DNA of 6,651 nucleotides from Piscirickettsiaceae bacterium. Lineage in GTDB: Bacteria; Pseudomonadota; Gammaproteobacteria; Nitrosococcales; Methylophagaceae. Positions within the stretch are counted from its first letter, which is position 1. Every line of letters starts with the position of its first letter. Where the stretch lies: assembly GCA_018646825.1 (NCBI GenBank), contig JABGUA010000005.1, positions 1-6,651 of the forward strand. Reading direction: 5' to 3'. Made by a program: the position numbers and the translations under genes. Below are positions 1 to 6,133 of this stretch, one piece after another. The notes under the pieces are model-generated. The model did no database searches. It saw nothing but the letters and a program-made list of their open reading frames with translations, and had not been told where the DNA came from.

Positions 1-791
1 CACCGGGTAAAGAGGGCGGAGAGGCATTTCGGCGCTTTGTTGATAACCCTCCACAAGATACAACCTTATTGATTATCAGTGGAAAAATAGACAGTCGATC
101 CCAAAAAAGTAAATGGTTTAACGAGTTAGATAGAGTTGGTGCTACGATTCCTGTCTGGCCAGTTGATATGGCAAATTTACCACGTTGGATCACGCAACGG
201 TTAAAGCAACGTAGTCTTACCAGTAGCCCAGCTGTGGCAGGATTAATTGCTGAACGTGTGGAAGGTAATTTATTTGCTGCAGCACAAGAAATAGAGAAGT
301 TAGTTTTACTGTGTCCGGATGGCCAAGTCAGTGAAGAAATAGTTTTGGCATCAGTGGCTGATAATGCCCGCTTCCAGGCCTTTGGGCTAATGGATACCGT
401 CTTTAAGGGCCAAGCGGCAAAGATACCAAGAATGATTAACCAGCTTAAATCTGAAGGTAACGATATATTAGCCATTTTTTCTGCGGTATCATGGTCATTA
501 CATCGCATGGTTGATATGGCTTTTGAGTTGAATCAAGGGACGCAAATTGAACAGGTGTTTAGGGCACAAAAGCCACCTATTTGGGACAAGGCTAAACCTA
601 TTACGCGTCAAGCACTAGAAAGACATGACGCTAAGAAGTGGCAGCAGTTTTTGCAACAAATGGCAGAAATTGATCAAGCTGCTAAAGGGACTGTGTCCAA
701 ATGTCCTTGGACATTATTAGAAAGTCTGTGCTTAAACGTGGCAGGTGTTAATTTACATGGCCAACATCAGGGGAATGGCATTGGATATTGA
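1..791 (+). CDS. holA: DNA polymerase III subunit delta, C-terminal part (5' end cut by window edge)
   Basis: Delta is the clamp-loader subunit that opens the beta sliding clamp in the DNA polymerase III holoenzyme. The reading frame is open from base 3 (bases 1-2 finish an earlier codon) to the TGA at 789-791. About 262 codons are visible, with roughly 85-90 N-terminal residues missing against the ~343-residue E. coli protein. Visible HolA hallmarks, in order, are a [18 protein letters not shown] segment (compare DDLLLIVRGNKLSKAQ in E. coli), [11 protein letters not shown], and [21 protein letters not shown], which ends the AAA+ lid region. The alpha-helical C-terminal collar domain follows. 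Because the clamp-binding N-terminus lies outside the window, that part cannot be checked. The TTG at 69 lies inside the gene and is not its start. The 3' end overlaps proA by 17 bases (or 35 with the alternative proA start), consistent with co-transcription. Confidence 0.93.
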   Translation, partial: PGKEGGEAFRRFVDNPPQDTTLLIISGKIDSRSQKSKWFNELDRVGATIPVWPVDMANLPRWITQRLKQRSLTSSPAVAGLIAERVEGNLFAAAQEIEKLVLLCPDGQVSEEIVLASVADNARFQAFGLMDTVFKGQAAKIPRMINQLKSEGNDILAIFSAVSWSLHRMVDMAFELNQGTQIEQVFRAQKPPIWDKAKPITRQALERHDAKKWQQFLQQMAEIDQAAKGTVSKCPWTLLESLCLNVAGVNLHGQHQGNGIGY

Positions 792-2037
792 ACTTTATAT
801 GCAAACACTAGGCAAGCAGGCGAGAGAAGCCAGCCGGGTGTTGTCGCGTGCCAGTACAGCCACGAAAAATCATGCTTTATTAACGATAGCACGAGAAATA
901 CGTGAAGCAGCTGATACGTTAAAAGAACAAAATGCCTTGGATTTGGCCGCCGGTAAACAGAAAGGCTTAGATGCAGCATTACTCGATCGTTTAGAACTAA
1001 CGGATAGTCGTATCGAATCGATGGCTGAAGGATTAGAACAAATTGCGAATTTAGCCGATCCCGTCGGTGAAGTCAGTGACATGCGATATTTGCCTTCTGG
1101 TATTCAGTTAGGTCAAATGCGTGTGCCTTTGGGCGTTATTGGAATTATTTATGAATCTCGACCCAATGTCACAGCTGATGCAGCAGGATTATGCTTAAAA
1201 TCAGGTAATGCTACGATATTACGAGGTGGTTCAGAAGCCATTCATTCAAACCAAGCGATAGCCGCTTGTATTCAGGCTGGTCTTGAGCAAGCAGGCTTAC
1301 CCCCCGAAGCTGTGCAAGTGGTTAAGACAACCGACCGGGCAGCGGTAGGTCAATTAATCACAATGTCAGACACGGTGGATGTGATTGTGCCACGTGGTGG
1401 CAAAAGCTTAATTGCACGCATTAGCCAAGATGCCAGAGTCCCTGTCATTAAACATTTAGATGGTATTTGCCATGTTTACATTGATAGTAAAGCTGATTTA
1501 GCTATGGCAGAAGAGATTGCATTTAATGCTAAATGTCATCGTTATGGTGTGTGTAATGCAATGGAAACCTTATTGGTTGATAGCAGGGTTGCAGAAACGA
1601 TCTTGCCAAGATTAGCGGAGCGTTATCAGGCAGAGTCAGTCGAGCTCCGAGGGTGTGAGAAAACACGCTCAATTCTGAAGGGTATTGATGTAGCGACAGA
1701 ACAAGATTGGGATACTGAGTATTTAGCCCCGATTTTGTCTATCCGTATCGTAGATGGTGTTGATGAAGCGATGGATCATATCCATAAACACAGTTCAGGA
1801 CACACTGAAACAATTGTTACAGAAGATCTCACAATCTTACGGCGTTTCTTAGCAGAAGTAGACTCAAGTTCTGTCATGGTCAACGCATCAACACGATTTG
1901 CTGATGGATTTGAATATGGTCTAGGGGCTGAAATTGGTATTTCTACCGATAAACTGCATGCGAGAGGACCAGTGGGCCTAAATGGCTTAACATCTCAAAA
2001 ATGGATTGTCTTAGGAACAGGTCAAGTACGCATTTAA
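775..2037 (+). CDS. proA: Glutamate-5-semialdehyde dehydrogenase (gamma-glutamyl phosphate reductase)
   Basis: ProA carries out the second step of proline synthesis, reducing gamma-glutamyl phosphate to glutamate-5-semialdehyde with NADPH in the cytosol. Its partner proB is not in the window. From ATG 775 the protein is 420 residues, the usual length. It shows the aldehyde-dehydrogenase fold motifs [18 protein letters not shown] (about 116-133), [20 protein letters not shown] (about 140-159), VPRGGK (205-210), the presumed catalytic Cys260 in [25 protein letters not shown] (361-375) and [10 protein letters not shown] near the end. It resembles Pseudomonas ProA more than the E. coli protein. 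The start was chosen because [21 protein letters not shown] lines up with the Pseudomonas N-terminus. ATG 757 (426 residues) is a real alternative, since it has an AGGTG at 743-747 with 9-base spacing, while the AGGGG before 775 is very close to the start. GTG 745 is less likely. The gene overlaps the holA end and nadD follows after one base. Confidence 0.95.
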   Translation: MALDIELYMQTLGKQAREASRVLSRASTATKNHALLTIAREIREAADTLKEQNALDLAAGKQKGLDAALLDRLELTDSRIESMAEGLEQIANLADPVGEVSDMRYLPSGIQLGQMRVPLGVIGIIYESRPNVTADAAGLCLKSGNATILRGGSEAIHSNQAIAACIQAGLEQAGLPPEAVQVVKTTDRAAVGQLITMSDTVDVIVPRGGKSLIARISQDARVPVIKHLDGICHVYIDSKADLAMAEEIAFNAKCHRYGVCNAMETLLVDSRVAETILPRLAERYQAESVELRGCEKTRSILKGIDVATEQDWDTEYLAPILSIRIVDGVDEAMDHIHKHSSGHTETIVTEDLTILRRFLAEVDSSSVMVNASTRFADGFEYGLGAEIGISTDKLHARGPVGLNGLTSQKWIVLGTGQVRI

Positions 2038-2038
2038 T

Positions 2039-2668
2039 ATGGAAAAAGCAGTTGGCATTCTAGGAGGGACTTTCGATCCGATCCATTATGGACATTTAAG
2101 ATCGGCGCTTGAGTTATTGCAACGGTTTGATTTTGATCATATTCGATTGATTCCCAGTGCAAGGCCGCCTCATCGACCCCAGCCACAAGCGACAGTTAAA
2201 CAGCGTGTCATGATGTTGCATTTGGCGATTAAAAATAACCAACACTTTATCGTTGATGACCGTGAATTAAATCGCGAAGGGGCATCTTATACTATCGATA
2301 CGCTGAGATCGCTAAAGCAAGAAATGTCTGATAGTCCGTTGTATCTAATTATAGGCTCTGATGCATTTAGTCATTTATCGACATGGCATCAATGGCAGCA
2401 ATTACTAGGGTTAAGTCATATTATTGTGATGCAAAGACCTGATCACCCTATGGCTTTATCGGAGGAAATGGAAAGTTGGTATCAGACGCATTTAGCGATG
2501 CCTGAAGACAAGTCATTATTAGCGGGTAAAATTTGGCCTGTGACATTAACGCAACTCAATATTTCTGCGACAGCCATTCGTCTTGGTGTTTCAAAAGGGC
2601 GAAGCCCAGTATTTCTAATGCCCGATGCTGTTGCTAGCTTTATTGAGCAATTGAATTTATATCAATAG
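2039..2668 (+). CDS. nadD: Nicotinate-nucleotide adenylyltransferase
   Basis: NadD transfers AMP from ATP to nicotinate mononucleotide, giving deamido-NAD, an essential step of NAD synthesis in the cytosol. The 209-residue protein has the usual length. It opens with the nucleotidyltransferase signature GILGGTFDPIHYGHL (6-20), containing the HxGH motif at 17-20. It continues with GASYTIDTLR (81-90), IIGSDAFSHLSTWHQW (about 104-119) and the second ATP-binding motif ISATAIR (175-181). ATG 2039 is one base after the proA stop. No good Shine-Dalgarno sequence sits at normal distance (the nearest AGG is about 17 bases upstream), so translation may be coupled to proA. In most bacteria with this cluster nadD is followed directly by rsfS. 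Here dinB and an ElyC-like gene lie between them. Confidence 0.96.
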   Translation: MEKAVGILGGTFDPIHYGHLRSALELLQRFDFDHIRLIPSARPPHRPQPQATVKQRVMMLHLAIKNNQHFIVDDRELNREGASYTIDTLRSLKQEMSDSPLYLIIGSDAFSHLSTWHQWQQLLGLSHIIVMQRPDHPMALSEEMESWYQTHLAMPEDKSLLAGKIWPVTLTQLNISATAIRLGVSKGRSPVFLMPDAVASFIEQLNLYQ

Positions 2669-2690
2669 ATTAGATCCGCTTATTAATCTA
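2666..2690. repeat. Short AT-rich inverted repeat in the nadD-dinB spacer
   Basis: The arms TAGATTA (2666-2672) and TAATCTA (2684-2690) are perfect reverse complements separated by 11 bases. The left arm begins with the nadD stop codon. The stem is AT-only apart from one G-C pair and is not followed by a T-run, so it is not a convincing Rho-independent terminator. A weak promoter-like pair, TTGAGC (2643-2648) and TAGATT (2666-2671), has 17-base spacing and would place its -10 on the left arm. Each hexamer matches the consensus at only four of six positions. A function is unproven and chance in AT-rich DNA is likely. Confidence 0.3.
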
Positions 2691-2700
2691 ATTTAAGATC

Positions 2701-3804
2701 ATGACAACCCCCCTCCTACCACAACGTAAAATCATACATGTGGATATGGATGCCTTTTTTGCATCAGTAGAGCAGCGCGATCAGCCAAAATATAAAGGCA
2801 AACCATTGATTGTCGGTGGTAAGCCACATGAACGTGGTGTTGTTGCAGCTTGTAGCTATGAAGCTCGGCAGTTTGGTATTCACTCAGCGATGCCTTGTTC
2901 AACAGCTTATCGACTCTGTCCTAATGCAATTTTTGTCCCGCACCGTTTTGATGTCTACCGTGAAGTGTCCGAACAGATACGCACGATTTTTTGGCGATAT
3001 GCTTCAGACGTTGAGCCGTTATCTTTAGATGAGGCTTATTTGGACGTCACTGGATCTGCCTATTTTAATGGCTCGGCGACCTATATTGCACAAGCAATTA
3101 AACACGATATTTTTACTGAAACGGATCTAACGGCATCGGCGGGAGTGTCCTATAATAAATTTTTAGCCAAAATAGCATCAGATATGGATAAACCCAATGG
3201 GCTATATGTCATTAAACCTGAGCAAGGTTTAGCATTTGTATCATCGTTAGCTGTGGGCAAGTTTCACGGTGTTGGACCTGCGACTGAGGCGAAAATGCAA
3301 GCGATTGGGATAGCTACAGGCGATGATTTACGACAATGGTCAAAAGCAGATTTAGTGACACATTTCGGTAAATCTGGCCATTATTTTTATCATATTGCAC
3401 GCGGGGTTGATGAGCGGCCAGTACAAAGTTCTCGCAAACGCAAATCAATTGGAAAAGAAACCACATTTCAACAAGATATTCGTTCCATTATCGAGTTAAA
3501 AGGTCATATTGATAGTTTGGCAGAGCAGGTATGGGCTCAGTTGCAGCGGCTAAAATTCTCCGCTAGGACGCTGACTTTAAAAGTTAAATATGCCAATTTT
3601 CAACAAGTAACACGTTCTGTAACTGAAGAAAATGGCTTAGATTTGAACAAAATTACGGGGCTACTCCCCGAACTGTTATCAAGGACAGAGGCGGGGGAGC
3701 TGGCTGTGAGGCTGGTTGGTGTCTCTGTCAGTGGCTTCGAACAACCGGTGCCAGCAGTGCAACAAAGTCAGCAGCTTGATCTTGGCCTAAATGATGCATT
3801 TTAA
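2701..3804 (+). CDS. dinB: DNA polymerase IV (Y-family translesion polymerase)
   Basis: Pol IV is an error-prone Y-family polymerase without proofreading that extends primers past damaged bases. The 367-residue protein is close to the usual length and looks complete. Palm-domain metal ligands are Asp15 and Asp17 in HVDMDAFFA, and Asp110-Glu111 in PLSLDEAYLDVT. Phe20 fits the steric-gate position that excludes ribonucleotides. LTASAGVSYNKFLAKIASDMDKPNG (143-167) is the conserved palm/fingers block, and HGVGPATEAKM (189-199) is the helix-hairpin-helix of the thumb. The little-finger domain follows. The C-terminus carries QLDLGL (358-363), a typical beta-clamp-binding motif. ATG 2701 follows nadD by 32 bases with no strong ribosome-binding site (only TAAG close by). 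I see no CTGT-N8-ACAG LexA site just upstream, so SOS control from this position is not supported. The location between nadD and rsfS is unusual. Confidence 0.96.
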   Translation: MTTPLLPQRKIIHVDMDAFFASVEQRDQPKYKGKPLIVGGKPHERGVVAACSYEARQFGIHSAMPCSTAYRLCPNAIFVPHRFDVYREVSEQIRTIFWRYASDVEPLSLDEAYLDVTGSAYFNGSATYIAQAIKHDIFTETDLTASAGVSYNKFLAKIASDMDKPNGLYVIKPEQGLAFVSSLAVGKFHGVGPATEAKMQAIGIATGDDLRQWSKADLVTHFGKSGHYFYHIARGVDERPVQSSRKRKSIGKETTFQQDIRSIIELKGHIDSLAEQVWAQLQRLKFSARTLTLKVKYANFQQVTRSVTEENGLDLNKITGLLPELLSRTEAGELAVRLVGVSVSGFEQPVPAVQQSQQLDLGLNDAF

Positions 3805-3805
3805 T
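3776..3805 (+). promoter_or_regulatory. Possible weak sigma-70 promoter before the ElyC-like gene
   Basis: TTGATC (3776-3781, four of six matches to TTGACA) and TTTAAT (3800-3805, five of six to TATAAT) are separated by 18 bases. They would start transcription near 3812, about 27 bases before the ElyC-like start codon. The elements overlap the dinB 3' end and stop codon. Matches this good arise often by chance in AT-rich DNA, so this is a weak candidate only. Confidence 0.2.
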
Positions 3806-3823
3806 TGTGATGATTACCAACGA

Positions 3824-3833
3824 TAAGCGATAG
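3824..3833 (+). repeat. Left copy of a direct repeat flanking the ElyC-like gene
   Basis: TAAGCGATAG lies in the dinB-elyC spacer, five bases before the start codon, and is repeated exactly at 4673-4682 after the gene. Extended to 18 bases (3822-3839 against 4671-4688) the two copies agree at 15 positions. This could be a junction trace of gene insertion, a small regulatory site, or chance. Confidence 0.5.
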
Positions 3834-3838
3834 AAATA

Positions 3839-4675
3839 ATGGATGAGTTGTTTTTTATTCTCTCGAAATTAGCTTGGGGCGTATTAAGTCCGACCAATAT
3901 GATCATCTTAATGATGGCATTAGGGACGTTATTTTTGATGAAAGGGGCGGTTTCGGCAGCTAAAAAAATACTTGTCTCTACTGTAGTCGTGACCTTATTG
4001 CTGACCGTCTATCCTTTGGGGGATAGCGTCATGTTTCCATTAGAAAATCGGTTTAGCAAGCCACAGGTTATGCCAGAACAGATCGATGGCATTATTGTAT
4101 TAGGTGGCGGAGAACAACTTAAAACGTCATTGAGTTGGCAGAGTGCGGAACTCGGTGCGGGTGGTGACCGCTATATAGGTGCTGCGATATTAGCAAAACG
4201 ATACCCGACAGCACCAGTAATTTTTACCGGTGGCAATAGTTTACTTAGTTTCCAAGGAAAAGGAGATCAAGGCAATATTGCACAAACAGTATTAACCGCA
4301 GTAGGGATTGAGAAAAATAGACTCATTATCGAATCAAAATCGCGCAATACCAATGAAAATTTCTTATTCATTAGGCCATTGTTACCAGAAACAATGGGCA
4401 ACTATTTATTGGTCACCTCTGCCTTTCATATGCCAAGGGCAATGGGTATCGCGCGTCAGCAAGGGTTAAACGTGATTGCTTACCCAGTAGATTATCGCAG
4501 CAATCAACCAGTACTACGCCAATGGAGTTTTAATTTGTATGAGCATTTGGAAGTGTTAGAACCCGCTTGGCGTGAATGGATAGGTTTAACGGTTTATTAC
4601 ATAACTGGGAGAACAGATGAGTGGTTTCCTGCACCCGTGCAAGCAGTATCATTACAAAAGTCACAAGGCAGTTAA
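3839..4675 (+). CDS. elyC: ElyC/YdcF-type DUF218 inner-membrane protein
   Basis: This 278-residue protein has the layout of E. coli ElyC (about 259 residues). Two N-terminal membrane segments (about residues 17-34 and 44-60) are followed by a DUF218 domain. The junction LLLTVYPLGDSVMFPLENRF (53-72) matches the E. coli region LLLSLQPVADRLLRPIESTY in pattern. Conserved DUF218 blocks are GIIVLGGG (84-91), VIFTGGN (127-133), ESKSRNTNEN (165-174, with the acidic/Asn cluster) and LLVTSAFHMPRAM (190-202). In E. coli, ElyC is a cell-envelope factor linked to undecaprenyl-phosphate carrier use and peptidoglycan integrity, and its biochemical activity is not settled. A more distant family member (YdcF or SanA type) is possible, so the symbol is less certain than the family. 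The ATG has no strong ribosome-binding site. The gene is flanked by a 10-base direct repeat and separates dinB from rsfS. Confidence 0.85.
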   Translation: MDELFFILSKLAWGVLSPTNMIILMMALGTLFLMKGAVSAAKKILVSTVVVTLLLTVYPLGDSVMFPLENRFSKPQVMPEQIDGIIVLGGGEQLKTSLSWQSAELGAGGDRYIGAAILAKRYPTAPVIFTGGNSLLSFQGKGDQGNIAQTVLTAVGIEKNRLIIESKSRNTNENFLFIRPLLPETMGNYLLVTSAFHMPRAMGIARQQGLNVIAYPVDYRSNQPVLRQWSFNLYEHLEVLEPAWREWIGLTVYYITGRTDEWFPAPVQAVSLQKSQGS

Positions 4676-4682
4676 GCGATAG
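4673..4682 (+). repeat. Right copy of a direct repeat flanking the ElyC-like gene
   Basis: TAAGCGATAG begins with the TAA stop codon of the ElyC-like gene and exactly repeats 3824-3833, about 850 bases apart. A shared ATAA lies two bases downstream in both copies. Confidence 0.5.
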
Positions 4683-4708
4683 TGATAAACTATGCCACTA
4701 GCTAATAA

Positions 4709-4713
4709 CGGAG
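4709..4713 (+). promoter_or_regulatory. Ribosome-binding site of rsfS
   Basis: CGGAG, with core GGAG at 4710-4713, lies 6 bases before ATG 4720. It is the clearest Shine-Dalgarno sequence in the window and fixes the rsfS start. It suggests that rsfS begins a fresh translational unit, whereas rlmH, maf and rng after it start by overlap with the preceding stop codon. Confidence 0.75.
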
Positions 4714-4719
4714 CACCCA

Positions 4720-5079
4720 ATGCAGGTCAAAGAATTGAAATTGCTAGTGATTGATGCACTAGAAAATATTAAAGCAGAAGATATACAAGTACTTGATGTA
4801 ACAGAAATGACGGATGTAACTGATTTGATGATCATTGCGACGGGTAAATCGACTCGGCAAGTTAAAGCACTAGCGAATGAAGTCAGTCAACAAGCAAAAG
4901 CGGCTGGGCATCAGCCTTTAGGTGTTGAAGGAGAAGATGTCGGTGAATGGGCTTTGGTTGATTTGGGGGATGTGATTGTCCATGTGATGACACCACAGTC
5001 TCGCACGACGTATAACTTAGAAAAACTTTGGCAAGTGCCAGATGAAATGGATCAACAGGTTTCGGCCGAAGAAGAATGA
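4720..5079 (+). CDS. rsfS: Ribosomal silencing factor RsfS
   Basis: RsfS binds ribosomal protein uL14 on the large subunit and blocks joining of the subunits, lowering translation during starvation or stationary phase. The 119-residue protein is slightly longer than the 105-residue E. coli protein, with an acidic C-terminal tail (VPDEMDQQVSAEEE) making up the difference. Conserved features are the DVTEMTDVTDLMIIATGKSTRQVKA region (26-50) and the family signature GEDVGEWALVDLGDVIVHVM (71-90), followed by R95, Y98 and LEKLW (100-104). The start is set by a GGAG with 6-base spacing. The stop TGA overlaps the rlmH start as ATGA, a typical arrangement of this pair in many bacteria. Confidence 0.96.
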   Translation: MQVKELKLLVIDALENIKAEDIQVLDVTEMTDVTDLMIIATGKSTRQVKALANEVSQQAKAAGHQPLGVEGEDVGEWALVDLGDVIVHVMTPQSRTTYNLEKLWQVPDEMDQQVSAEEE

Positions 5080-5546
5080 AATTAAGCTTGTTGGCCGTCG
5101 GCAATAAGATGCCTGGATGGGTCAATGAGGGCTATCAAGAATACGCAAAAAGGTTGCCAAGGGAGTGCCAACTGAGTTTACAAGAAATCACGCCCGCTAA
5201 GCGAGGAAAAAGTGGCAATGCCGCACAATGGATGGCTGAAGAAGGCGAACGAATACTAACGGCAGTGCCGAGTAATCATCATGTTGTTTCTTTAGACGTT
5301 AAAGGTAAGCCATGGAACACGGAGCAATTAGCACAACAAATGCAACAGTGGCTGGCGGATGGGAGAGATGTATCATTATTGGTCGGCGGGCCGGATGGCT
5401 TATCGCAGGCATGTAGCCAAAGAGCCGATCAAGCATGGTCATTATCAGCATTAACCTTGCCTCACCCAATTGTACGCATCGTCATAGCAGAACAACTTTA
5501 TAGAGCATGGACGGTATTACAAAACCATCCTTATCATCGCGCATGA
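5076..5546 (+). CDS. rlmH: 23S rRNA pseudouridine-1915 N3-methyltransferase
   Basis: RlmH methylates pseudouridine 1915 in helix 69 of 23S rRNA, using S-adenosylmethionine and acting on assembled 70S ribosomes. The 156-residue protein is near-identical in length to E. coli RlmH (155). It shows KMPGWVNEGYQEYAKRLP (11-28), the SAM-binding SPOUT knot with LLVGGPDGLS (101-110), SLSALTLPHPIVRIVIAEQLYRAW (122-145), and the C-terminal NHPYHRA that contributes to catalysis. ATG 5076 overlaps the rsfS stop by four bases (ATGA), and its own TGA overlaps the maf ATG in the same way. No strong Shine-Dalgarno sequence precedes it, so coupled translation is likely. With rsfS it forms a ribosome-related pair. 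Confidence 0.97.
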   Translation: MKLSLLAVGNKMPGWVNEGYQEYAKRLPRECQLSLQEITPAKRGKSGNAAQWMAEEGERILTAVPSNHHVVSLDVKGKPWNTEQLAQQMQQWLADGRDVSLLVGGPDGLSQACSQRADQAWSLSALTLPHPIVRIVIAEQLYRAWTVLQNHPYHRA

Positions 5547-6133
5547 ATTTCCCTCGTGTTTATCTAGCTTCTGGTTCACCAAGGCGGAGTGAACTACTGG
5601 CTCAGATTGGTATCGAGTTTGATAAGTTAACGATAGATGTAGATGAAAGTCGTCTAATTGATGAAATGCCACTTGATTATGTACAACGTATTGCCCAGGT
5701 AAAAGCCAAAGCCGGTTGGGCAGCACTGGGTGATAACGAGTTGCGACCTGTCATTGGGGCTGATACCTCAGTCATAATAGGCCAGGATATCTTGGGTAAG
5801 CCAAAGAACAAGGCTGAAGCCAAAACGATGTTAAAACGTCTATCAAATAATCAGCATGAGGTGCTGACTGCGGTATCATTAATTTATGGTGAGCAGGTTT
5901 TAACTAGGGTGAGTTATAACAAAGTTACTTTCGCACCATTAACAGAAGCTGAGCTGGATTGGTATATAACGACTGGTGAAGGTGAAGATAAAGCAGGATC
6001 TTATGCTGTACAGGGTCTTGCAGCCCTATTTATAAAAAAGATAGAAGGCAGCTACTCTGGCATTATGGGCTTACCGCTAAGAGAAACAATGGAATTATTG
6101 ATCGATATCGGGTCTACTTTGCATGAGCAGTGA
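5543..6133 (+). CDS. maf: Maf-family nucleoside triphosphate pyrophosphatase (YhdE type, dTTP/UTP)
   Basis: Maf proteins hydrolyse nucleoside triphosphates to monophosphate and pyrophosphate, removing non-standard or excess nucleotides. The YhdE branch acts on dTTP and UTP and modified forms. From ATG 5543 the protein is 196 residues, matching E. coli YhdE (197). Motifs are the nucleotide-binding LASGSPRRSELL (8-19), VIGADTSVI (70-78) with presumed catalytic Asp74, LGKP (84-87) with Lys86, and AGSYAVQGLAALFIKKIEGSYSGIMGLPL (151-179) with Gln157. Placement in the YhdE rather than YceF branch rests on the AGSYAVQG and IEGSYSGIMGLPL blocks and on its position just before rng. The in-frame ATG at 5507 would add 12 residues and overlap rlmH by 40 bases. 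The ATGA overlap and family alignment favour 5543. Confidence 0.94.
   Translation: MNFPRVYLASGSPRRSELLAQIGIEFDKLTIDVDESRLIDEMPLDYVQRIAQVKAKAGWAALGDNELRPVIGADTSVIIGQDILGKPKNKAEAKTMLKRLSNNQHEVLTAVSLIYGEQVLTRVSYNKVTFAPLTEAELDWYITTGEGEDKAGSYAVQGLAALFIKKIEGSYSGIMGLPLRETMELLIDIGSTLHEQ

Noticed and set aside
767..1082. Minus-strand open frames opposite proA
   Set aside because: They lie antisense to a well-conserved gene, show no recognisable domain, and are shadows of the proA coding pattern.
3656..3670. Perfect 5-base hairpin CGGGG-CTACT-CCCCG
   Set aside because: It lies within dinB coding sequence and has no T-run after it, so it is not a Rho-independent terminator.
3673..3688. CTGT-N8-ACAG pattern resembling a LexA box inside dinB
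   Set aside because: The outer half-sites match, but the interior TATCAAGG is unlike the alternating AT core. It lies in the dinB 3' coding region about 150 bases before the next start, and one such match in a window this size is plausible by chance.
4686..4691. TAAACT as a -10 element for an rsfS promoter
   Set aside because: It matches only four of six positions, and no acceptable -35 hexamer lies 16-18 bases upstream (4663-4668 is ACAAGG).
5061..5070. Perfect palindrome TTCGGCCGAA just before the rlmH start
   Set aside because: It is part of the rsfS coding end and has no loop. A 10-base palindrome of this kind is expected by chance in several kilobases.
5507..5542. Extended maf start at ATG 5507
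   Set aside because: It would add 12 residues not seen in the family and overlap the conserved rlmH C-terminus. ATG 5543 gives the expected length and an ATGA overlap.
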